DNA of 64,000 bases from Phytopseudomonas dryadis. Its GTDB lineage: Bacteria; Pseudomonadota; Gammaproteobacteria; Pseudomonadales; Pseudomonadaceae. Position 1 is the first letter of the stretch; every line of letters starts with the position of its first letter. The stretch lies in NCBI RefSeq assembly GCF_004327355.1, contig NZ_QJUM01000006.1, positions 1-64,000 on the forward strand, in the 5' to 3' direction. The notes below the pieces were generated by a model. It did no database searches and was not told the DNA's origin. It was given only the letters and a program-made list of their open reading frames with translations. The position numbers were made by a program, and so were the translations under genes. Of the stretch, positions 57,671 through 64,000 are shown one piece after another.

Positions 57671-57750
57671 CGAGAAGAGCGCTGGAGGCTTGAGGCTGGA
57701 CGAAATGCGGCGTTGCTCTTCTCGTCCAGCCTTCAGCGCTGTTTGCGGCT
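57671..57750. repeat. Dispersed GCGCTGGAGGCTTGAGGCTGG palindrome
   Basis: Arms AGAGCGCTGGAGGCTTGAGG and CTTCTCGTCCAGCCTTCAGC face each other around ATGCGGCGTTG. This is one of five copies in the window. It lies in the 220-bp gap between the SEL1-like gene and rmuC; its stem-loop could end transcription of the former. Confidence 0.7.
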
Positions 57751-57833
57751 TTATAGCTGTTGTTACCCGATAGCCGTCTTTCGAAGACGTTGAAAGGCAT
57801 GACTCTTAAGGCCCTTCTTGCGCGGATCTCTGT

Positions 57834-59321
57834 ATGCCCTCCGATTTTGCTTCCCTGTTGCCGGCCTTGCTGCTTGGCGTGCTGCTCACGGCCATGCCCC
57901 TGCTGGCCTGGGTCTGGACGTTGCTGCGGCGGAGCGAGCGTGCGCGGCTGGAATGCGGCGTGCTGCAGGAGCGTCTGAGTGCGGCGCAGTTGGCCCAGGC
58001 GGGCCTCGGCGCGCAGCTCGATGGCTGTCGCGAGGAACTGGCCGAGATCGCTGAAATCAAGGCCGACCAGCAGGCCGAACTGGCCGCCCTGCGGCGTGAG
58101 GCCGATCTGCTGCAGCACGAGCGCCAGCTCGCTCGCGAGCAGGCCCAATCCGCTCAGGTCCTGCGTGAGCGACAGGAGGCCGAATTGCGCCGCCTGGGGG
58201 CCGAGCGCGCGGCACTGGCGGCCGAATTGCACGAGCAGCAGGAGCACCAGCAGCAGCGTCTGGACGACCTGCAGGGCTCGCGCGATGCCCTGCGGGCGCA
58301 GTTCGCCGAGCTGGCGAGCAAGATCTTCGACGAGCGCGAGCAGCGCTTCGCCGAAACCAGCCAGCAGCGTCTCGGCCAGTTGCTCGATCCGCTCAAGGAG
58401 CGCATCCAGTCGTTCGAGAAACGGGTCGAGGAGAGCTACCAGCAGGAAGCCCGCGAGCGCTTTTCCCTGGGCAAGGAGCTGGAGCGCCTGCAGGGGCTCA
58501 ATCAGCGCCTGAGCGAGGAGGCCACCCATCTGACCCAGGCGCTCAAGGGGCAGAAAACCCAAGGCAACTGGGGCGAGCTGGTGCTCGAGCGTGTGCTCGA
58601 GCATGCCGGCTTGCAGAAAGGGCGCGAGTACCATACCCAGGTCAGCCTGAAGAGCGTCGAGGGCGAACGCTTCCAGCCGGACGTGCTGATCCAGCTGCCT
58701 GGCGACAAGCAGGTGGTGGTCGATGCCAAGGTCAGCCTCACGGCCTATCAGCAGTACGTGGCCGCCGATGACGAGGCCACGCGGCAACTGGCCCTGAAGC
58801 AGCACGTGCTGTCGCTGCGCGGTCACCTCAAGGGGCTGTCGCGCAAGGATTACCAGCACCTCGACGGTTTGCACAGTCTGGATTTCGTGCTGCTCTTCGT
58901 GCCCATCGAGGCGGCGTTCGCCGCGGCCTTGCAGGCTGACCCGGGGTTGTTCCAGGAGGCCTTCGACCAGCACATCGTGGTCGTCAGCCCGACCACCCTG
59001 CTGGCCACCTTGCGCGTGATCGACAGCCTGTGGCGCCAGGAGCGGCAGAGCCAGAACGCCCGCGAGATCGCCGAGCGGGCCGGGGCGCTGTACGACAAGT
59101 TCGTCGCCTTTATCCAGGACCTGGACGAAGTCGGCATGCGCCTGCAACAACTGGACAAGGCGTATGCCGGGGCGCGCAACAAGCTGTGCGACGGGCGCGG
59201 CAATATCGTCGGCCGGGTGGAAAACCTCAAACTGCTTGGCGCCAGGGCCAGCAAGAGCCTGCCGGTCGACCTGCTGGAACAGGCCGCCGCGACCTCCCTG
59301 CCGGATGAGCGTGACGAATAG
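57834..59321 (+). CDS. rmuC: DNA recombination protein RmuC
   Basis: This is a 495-residue protein. An N-terminal membrane helix (LLPALLLGVLLTAMPLLAWVWTLL) precedes a long Arg/Glu/Gln-rich coiled coil (about residues 35-200). Next is the RmuC domain with LKGQKTQGNWGELVLERVLEHAGLQKGREYHTQVS, RFQPDVLIQLPGDKQVVVDAKVSLTAY and FVLLFVPIEAAFAAAL. The PDVLI...VVDAKVS block looks like a PD-(D/E)xK nuclease core. RmuC limits inverted-repeat-stimulated rearrangements in E. coli. It is monocistronic and followed by a repeat cluster. Confidence 0.93.
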   Translation: MPSDFASLLPALLLGVLLTAMPLLAWVWTLLRRSERARLECGVLQERLSAAQLAQAGLGAQLDGCREELAEIAEIKADQQAELAALRREADLLQHERQLAREQAQSAQVLRERQEAELRRLGAERAALAAELHEQQEHQQQRLDDLQGSRDALRAQFAELASKIFDEREQRFAETSQQRLGQLLDPLKERIQSFEKRVEESYQQEARERFSLGKELERLQGLNQRLSEEATHLTQALKGQKTQGNWGELVLERVLEHAGLQKGREYHTQVSLKSVEGERFQPDVLIQLPGDKQVVVDAKVSLTAYQQYVAADDEATRQLALKQHVLSLRGHLKGLSRKDYQHLDGLHSLDFVLLFVPIEAAFAAALQADPGLFQEAFDQHIVVVSPTTLLATLRVIDSLWRQERQSQNAREIAERAGALYDKFVAFIQDLDEVGMRLQQLDKAYAGARNKLCDGRGNIVGRVENLKLLGARASKSLPVDLLEQAAATSLPDERDE

Positions 59322-59348
59322 GCCGAGGAAAGCGTATCCGTGTGGGGC

Positions 59349-59640
59349 GGCCGCAATAAGGCGCAAGCGGCCTTCGGCCTTCGATTAAAAGCGCTTGAGG
59401 CTGGAAAGCTGGACGAAAGAGCCCATGGGGTTTGCTTGTCGTTCAGCCTCCAGCCGTAGGGTGGATGACGCTCTTTTCATCCACCATTGCGATTGCCGAG
59501 CGGTGGACGGATCGGGCCGCAATAAGGCGCAAGCGGCCTTCGGCCTTCGATTAAAAGCGCTTGAGGCTGGAAAGCTGGACGAAAGAGCTCATGCGGTCTG
59601 CTTCTCGTCCAGCCTCCAGCCTCCAGCCTCCAGCGCTCCT
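59349..59640. repeat. Repeat cluster with two identical 73-bp copies
   Basis: 59349-59421 and 59515-59587 are identical over 73 bp, from GGCCGCAATAAGGCGCAAGC to GGACGAAAGAG. Each continues into the AGCCTCCAGC arm of the dispersed palindrome. Between them lies a copy of the GTAGGGTGGATGACGC repeat (59457-59510) also found at 19639. A CAGCCTC tandem follows at 59616-59635. The 329-bp gap has no gene. Confidence 0.9.
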
Positions 59641-59650
59641 GTCGGCCTGG

Positions 59651-60901
59651 CTAGAGCAACAACGCCGCTCCCGCCAGCAAGCCGGCGGCCATCACCGGCA
59701 GCGTCAGCAGCGCCAGTTGGCGGCCGCCGATCAGGGCGATCAGCAGGGCCTTCACCAGGCTGTTGCTCAGGGCTGCGATGAAAATGCCGCGTACGGCCAC
59801 CTGGGTGTCCAGTTCGCTGCGCGCGCTGCGTGCCAGCGACAGGGTGATGGCGTCGACATCGGCCAGCCCCGAGAGCGCGGCGATCAGGTAGACGCCGACA
59901 TCGCCCAGCCATTGGCGCGCGCCTTCGACGAGCAACAGGATCAGCGCCAGCAACGCGGCGAAGCGCAGCGCCGCGCCCAGCTCGAAGGGGTTCTTCAGGG
60001 GAGGCTCGGTACTCTCTCCGGCCTCGTCGCTCGCCCGCAGCAGGTAGAACAGCGCGCCGCCCGCGTAGACCAGCGTGGCCATGCCCAATGGCCAGAGCAG
60101 GGGCGGTAGCAGTTCGGGATTGACCAGGCCGACCTCCAGCAGCACGCGCGGGAACATCAGCGCCGAGGTGGCCAGCAGGCCGCAGGCCAGCACGGCGCGC
60201 AGACCGGTGCTGCGCCCGAGACGGGAGAGCGACGCGGTCATCGCCGTGGACGAGACGATGCTGCCCAGCAGCGCGGTGATCAGCAGGCCATGGCGGGTGC
60301 CGACCAGGCGTACCGCGACATAGGCGACGAAACCTATGCCGGCGATCAGCACCACCATCCACCAGACGGCATAAGGGTTGAAGGCCTGCCAGGGACCGTA
60401 TCCCTGGTTGGGCAGGGCCGGCAACAGCACCAGGGAGATGAACAGCAGCTTCAGCGCCCCGGACAGTTCCGCCTCGCCGAGCCGGCGCAGGGCCGCGTGC
60501 AGGACGCGTTTGAGGCTCAGCAACAGGGCCACCGCCACGGCCCCGGCGGCGGCGAGCAGGGAATGCCCGGCCAGCGCCAGGCTGCCGAGCAGGAAGGTGA
60601 TCAGCAGAGCCACCTCGCTGGTCATGCCCATGTCGCCGAAATGCTGCAGTTCGGCAAAATAGGAGGCGATCACCAGGGCGGCGAAACCGGCGAACACCAC
60701 CGCCCAGGCGGCCACGCCGAAATGCTCGCCGAGCAGCATGGCAAAGCCGCCGAGCAGGCCGGTCAGGCCAAAGGTGCGGATACCGGCGACCAGGTGTTCG
60801 TCTTCGCTGTCGCGCTCCTGCCAGCCGCGTTCGGCGCCGATCAGCAGGCCGGCGGCCAGGGCGCTGGCGAAGTTGAGCAGGGTGAGCAGGGCGTCGGACA
60901 T
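59651..60901 (-). CDS. MgtC/SapB and DUF4010 membrane protein
   Basis: This is a 416-residue inner-membrane protein with about a dozen helices. The N-terminal third (LLNFASALAAGLLIGAERGWQERDSEDEHLVAGIRTFGLTGLLGGFAMLL) is an MgtC/SapB-type domain with the conserved GxERxW and Arg-Thr-Phe region. The rest is DUF4010 (GLLITALLGSIVSSTAMTASLSR, LAALSGLADVDAITLSLAR). A role in magnesium homeostasis or transport is often suggested for the family but not shown. A heptanucleotide tandem repeat lies 43 bp upstream of the start. Confidence 0.88.
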   Translation of the reverse strand: MSDALLTLLNFASALAAGLLIGAERGWQERDSEDEHLVAGIRTFGLTGLLGGFAMLLGEHFGVAAWAVVFAGFAALVIASYFAELQHFGDMGMTSEVALLITFLLGSLALAGHSLLAAAGAVAVALLLSLKRVLHAALRRLGEAELSGALKLLFISLVLLPALPNQGYGPWQAFNPYAVWWMVVLIAGIGFVAYVAVRLVGTRHGLLITALLGSIVSSTAMTASLSRLGRSTGLRAVLACGLLATSALMFPRVLLEVGLVNPELLPPLLWPLGMATLVYAGGALFYLLRASDEAGESTEPPLKNPFELGAALRFAALLALILLLVEGARQWLGDVGVYLIAALSGLADVDAITLSLARSARSELDTQVAVRGIFIAALSNSLVKALLIALIGGRQLALLTLPVMAAGLLAGAALLL

Positions 60902-60943
60902 GGCGTTGGGCTTTGGCGTGGGCGGATTCGCGTAGTCTAGGCC

Positions 60944-60985
60944 GCTACAAGCTACAAGCTACAAGCTACAAGCTACAAGCTACAA
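60944..60985. repeat. Six tandem GCTACAA heptamers
   Basis: Six uninterrupted copies of GCTACAA at 60944-60985 are followed by GCAAAAGCAAAGG and, 30 bp on, by a second set of short repeats (CTTGCGG, 61020-61045). The two sets are partly complementary (CAAGC against GCTTG) and could pair. The tract lies between the hybrid-kinase stop and the start of the MgtC/DUF4010 gene, in the latter's promoter region. Confidence 0.9.
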
Positions 60986-61047
60986 GCAAAAGCAAAGGTG
61001 TTACGCCTGACCGCTTTTAACTTGCGGCTTGCGGCTTGCCGCTTGCC

Positions 61048-64000
61048 TTACCGCAGCGTCAGGTGACGGCTGATCAGGGCGCGCAGGGCCGCCGGTTTCA
61101 CCGGCTTGGCCAGGAAATCCAGGCCGGCGGCGTGCACCTGGGCGATCAGTTCCGGGCGGCCATCGGCGCTGATCACCACGCCGGGCACCGGTTCGCCCAG
61201 GCGGGTGCGCAGCCAGGCCATCAGCTCGGTGCCGGTCTCGCCTTCGTCCAGGTGGTAATCGACCAGGGCCAGGTGCGGGTGCAGCGATTCGCCGAGCAGG
61301 GATTCGCATTCGGCGCGGTTGCGTGCCGTCCACACCTGGCAGCCCCAGCGCGAGAGCAGGCTGTGCATGCCGGTGAGGATGCTGTCTTCGTTATCGATGC
61401 ACAGCACCTGGGTGCCGGTCAGCAGTTGTCCCTTGGGCTCGCCGGCCTGGCGCTGCAGCGCAGGCGCCGGTGTGCGCGCCAGGGGCACGCTGACGCTGAA
61501 CACGCTGCCCTTGCCTGGCCAGGAGCGCACCTCCAGGCTGTGGCCGAGCACCCGGCACAGGCCGTCGGCGATCGCCAGGCCGAGGCCGAGGCCTTTTTCC
61601 GCGCGGGTCTGGTGGCTGTCCAGGCGTTTGAATTCCTCGAAGATCACCTTGCGCTTGTCTTCGGGGATGCCCGGGCCGCGATCCCAGACTTCCAGGCGCA
61701 GCTGTCCGGCCTGGCGGCGCACGCCGAGCAGCACGCGGCCCTTGGCATAGCGGAAGGCGTTGGTCAGGAAGTTCTGCAGGACCCGGCGCAGCAGCTTGAT
61801 GTCGCTGTCGACCCGCAACCGGCTGCCGCGCAGGCGCAGGTCGATGCCATGCTCCACCGCCAGTACCTTGAATTCCGTGCCCAGGGTGTCGAACAGCGTA
61901 TTGAGGACGAAGGCGTTGCGATCCGGGGTGATGCGGCCGTTTTCCAGGCGCGAGATGTCCAGCAGGTCGGTGATCAGGTCTTCCGCCGAACGCAGCGAGC
62001 TGTCCAGGTGACGCACCAGCTCCTGGGCCTCGCGGGGCAGGCTGTCTTCCTGGTGGGAGAGGGCGGCGGAGAACAGCCGGGCGGCGTTCAGCGGTTGCAT
62101 CAGGTCGTGGCTGACGGCCGCCAGGAAACGGGTCTTGGAGGCGTTGGCCGCTTCGGCGATACCGGTGGCCACGGTCAGCGCCTTGTTCAGTTGCGACAGC
62201 TCAAAGGTGCGTTCGGCGACACGCTGCTCCAGGCCCTCGTTGGCGGCCTTGAGGGCGCGTTCGGCTTCGCGGAACTCGGTGATGTCGGTGAAGCTCATGA
62301 CGAAGCCGCCGCCGGGCATGGGGTTGCCGATCAGTTCGATGACGCGGCCATTGGGAAACACCCGCTCGTAGCTGTGCGCGGTGCCCTGGCGCATCCAGTA
62401 CAGGCGCTTGGCCACGCTTTCTTCGACATCGTTGCTGCCGAGCATGCCGCGTTCGGCATTGAAGCGGATGATCTCGGCTATCGGTCGGCCGACGCAGATC
62501 AGGCCGTCCGGATACTCGAAGATTTCCAGGTAGCGGTGGTTCCAGGCGACCAGGCGCAGGGACTGGTCGACCACGCTGATGCCCTGGGTGATGTTCTCGA
62601 TGGCGCCCTGCAGCAGGGCGCGGTTGAACTGCAGCACTTCACTGGCTTCGTCGACGATGCGCACCACATCCTCGACCTGCATTTCCCGGCCCTCGATGGC
62701 CGCCTTGACCACCGCCCGGGTCGAGGACGCGCCGAGCACGCCCGCCAGCAGGCGCTCGGTGTGGGCGATCCATTCGCTGTTGGCCGGTTGCGCGGCGTTG
62801 AGCGGTTTGCCCTGGCGCGAGGCGAAGCGGTTGAAGCTCTGCTGCGCACGCTCCTCGCCGACGAAGCGGCCGGCCAGCAGCAACAGGTCGTCGACCTGCA
62901 CGGCGAGCATATTGCGTCCGCTCGGTTTGCTGCCGAAGTCATGGTTGACGAAACGCCCGGCCTGCCAGTGTTCGGAGACCCGGGTACGCGAGAAATACGA
63001 GACCCAGGCGAACAGCGTCATGTTGCCGGCCAGCGACAGCACCACGCCACGGGTCAGGGCGTCGACCTCGAAGCCCAGCGGCATGTACAGCAGGGTCTGC
63101 AGGCCGGGGAAGTGTTCCAGCGGCCAGCCCAGGCCGCGGGCCAGTACCGGCACCACCAAGGTGTAGAACCACAGCAGCGCGCCGCAGATCAGGCCGGCGA
63201 ACACGCCGCGGCGGTTGGCCTGCTTCCACACCAGGGCGCCGAACATGGCCGGCGCCAGTTGGCCGATGGCGGCGAAGGAAATCTGGCCGATGGTCGCCAG
63301 GCTGGCGTTGGCGCCGAGCAGGCGGTAGCAGACGTAGGCCAGCAGCAGGATCAGCACGATGCTCACCCGGCGGGCGGTGAGCATCCAGTGGCGGAAGGCC
63401 TCGAACGGGCGCTCGGTGCTTTTGCGGTGCAGCAGCCAGGGCAGCAGTATGTCGTTGGAGATCATGGTCGACAGCGCCACCGAGGCGACGATCACCATGC
63501 CGGTCGCCGCCGAGGCGCCGCCGATGAACGCCAGCAGGGCCAGCGCCGGGTGCGCTTCGGCCAGCGGCAGGCTGATGACGAAGGAGTCGGGGCTGATGCC
63601 GGGCGACAGCAGCATCTGCCCGGCCAGGGCGATGGGGATGACGAACAGCCCGGCGAGGATCAGGTACAGCGGGAAGACCCAGCGGGCCAGGCGCAGATCC
63701 CGGGGCTCGGTGTTCTCCACCACGGTGACGTGGAACTGCCGCGGCAGGCAGACGATGGCGATCATCGCCATGCAGGTCTGCACCAGCATCGCCGGCCAGT
63801 TCACCGCCACGGCCCAGTAGGCTTCCAGTTCCGGGTTGCGCTGCGCCTGCTGGAACAGGTCGCCGAAGCCGTTGTACAGGCCGAAGGTGACGAAGGCGCC
63901 GACGGCGAAGAAGGCCAGCAGCTTGACCAGCGATTCGAAGGCGATGGCCAGCACCATGCCGCGGTGGTGTTCGGTGACGTCCAGGTTGCGGGTGCCGAAC
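61048..64000 (-). CDS. Hybrid histidine kinase with sodium:solute symporter-like sensor (5' end outside window)
   Basis: The frame continues past the right edge; 983 residues are visible. In order there are about nine membrane helices of the SSS/PutP type (AIALAGQMLLSPGISPDSFVISLPLAE, GGASAATGMVIVASVALSTMISND) and a PAS-type region (VVDQSLRLVAWNHRYLEIFEYPDGLICVG). A coiled linker and HisKA with phospho-His in AAVSHDLMQPLNAARLF follow. The HATPase has NFLTNAFRYAKG, WDRGPGIPEDKRKVIFEEF and GLGLGLAIADGL. A C-terminal receiver domain has the acceptor Asp in LALVDYHLDEGETG. It resembles CbrA-like and PA3271-like kinases, from memory. It probably couples solute transport or sensing to phosphorelay signalling. 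Confidence 0.93.
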   Translation of the reverse strand, partial: FGTRNLDVTEHHRGMVLAIAFESLVKLLAFFAVGAFVTFGLYNGFGDLFQQAQRNPELEAYWAVAVNWPAMLVQTCMAMIAIVCLPRQFHVTVVENTEPRDLRLARWVFPLYLILAGLFVIPIALAGQMLLSPGISPDSFVISLPLAEAHPALALLAFIGGASAATGMVIVASVALSTMISNDILLPWLLHRKSTERPFEAFRHWMLTARRVSIVLILLLAYVCYRLLGANASLATIGQISFAAIGQLAPAMFGALVWKQANRRGVFAGLICGALLWFYTLVVPVLARGLGWPLEHFPGLQTLLYMPLGFEVDALTRGVVLSLAGNMTLFAWVSYFSRTRVSEHWQAGRFVNHDFGSKPSGRNMLAVQVDDLLLLAGRFVGEERAQQSFNRFASRQGKPLNAAQPANSEWIAHTERLLAGVLGASSTRAVVKAAIEGREMQVEDVVRIVDEASEVLQFNRALLQGAIENITQGISVVDQSLRLVAWNHRYLEIFEYPDGLICVGRPIAEIIRFNAERGMLGSNDVEESVAKRLYWMRQGTAHSYERVFPNGRVIELIGNPMPGGGFVMSFTDITEFREAERALKAANEGLEQRVAERTFELSQLNKALTVATGIAEAANASKTRFLAAVSHDLMQPLNAARLFSAALSHQEDSLPREAQELVRHLDSSLRSAEDLITDLLDISRLENGRITPDRNAFVLNTLFDTLGTEFKVLAVEHGIDLRLRGSRLRVDSDIKLLRRVLQNFLTNAFRYAKGRVLLGVRRQAGQLRLEVWDRGPGIPEDKRKVIFEEFKRLDSHQTRAEKGLGLGLAIADGLCRVLGHSLEVRSWPGKGSVFSVSVPLARTPAPALQRQAGEPKGQLLTGTQVLCIDNEDSILTGMHSLLSRWGCQVWTARNRAECESLLGESLHPHLALVDYHLDEGETGTELMAWLRTRLGEPVPGVVISADGRPELIAQVHAAGLDFLAKPVKPAALRALISRHLTLR

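Noticed and set aside
60944..60985. CRISPR or origin iterons
   Set aside because: Seven-base units without spacers and no replication gene nearby; a simple tandem repeat.

Overview
The window is a GC-rich chromosomal stretch from a gammaproteobacterium that looks like Pseudomonas or a close relative. The basis is gene content and order: glpF-glpK, ybaK, an ABC ATPase coupled to argF, grxD, a complete braCDEFG branched-chain amino acid transporter, opgG-opgH, a second Lon-type protease, REP-type palindromes, and very GC-rich third codon positions. Almost everything is ordinary core metabolism, transport and regulation. No rRNA, CRISPR array or complete prophage is visible.

Layout. 1-1431: a nest of mobile DNA (IS110-family 3' end, the end of a small non-coding element, and a complete IS630-family IS) abutting the stop codon of glpK. 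1428-8139: glycerol uptake and phosphorylation, YbaK deacylase, a periplasmic solute-binding protein and two uncharacterised proteins. 8516-12023: TonB-dependent siderophore receptor and a PhzF-like isomerase. 12195-17056: ABC ATPase, argF, a molybdopterin oxidoreductase and monothiol glutaredoxin. 17406-19332: trmO, yehS and a divergent pseudouridine-synthase-like protein. 19896-25113: a 28-residue membrane miniprotein and braCDEFG. 25422-27139: two DUF proteins and a hydroxypyruvate isomerase-like enzyme. 27379-33235: opgG-opgH and a membrane acyltransferase. 33602-37845: Lon-like protease, AraC regulator and ElaA.

37958-40829 is a small decayed genomic island at tRNA-Ser(CGA). It is bounded by a degenerate copy of the tRNA 3' end and carries a ParE/RHH toxin-antitoxin pair, an integrase remnant cut by an IS5-family element, and a RelB/YafQ pair with a frameshifted toxin. 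40891-46752 is a four-gene operon (SsuB/TauB-type ATPase, NMT1-type binding protein, permease, and a 789-residue DUF3604/PHP-like protein) facing a divergent HutC-type GntR regulator. It is the best candidate here for an undescribed catabolic system. 46902-51834: MFS transporter, LysR regulator, chemoreceptor and LysE exporter. 52177-55348: the ydbH-ynbE-ydbL envelope operon. 55475-56673: an Xre/RES toxin-antitoxin system. 57206-64000: a SEL1-like protein, rmuC, an MgtC/DUF4010 membrane protein, and a hybrid histidine kinase with a sodium-symporter-like sensor domain that runs off the window.

The most striking non-coding pattern is a family of IS630-type inverted-repeat elements: one full IS, two miniature elements of 245-247 bp, and fragments. 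They sit at CTAG tetranucleotides. At four separate genes (glpK, the hydroxypyruvate isomerase gene, opgH and the AraC gene) that CTAG contains the TAG stop codon. An unrelated IS5-family element is also flanked by CTAG and takes its own stop codon from it.
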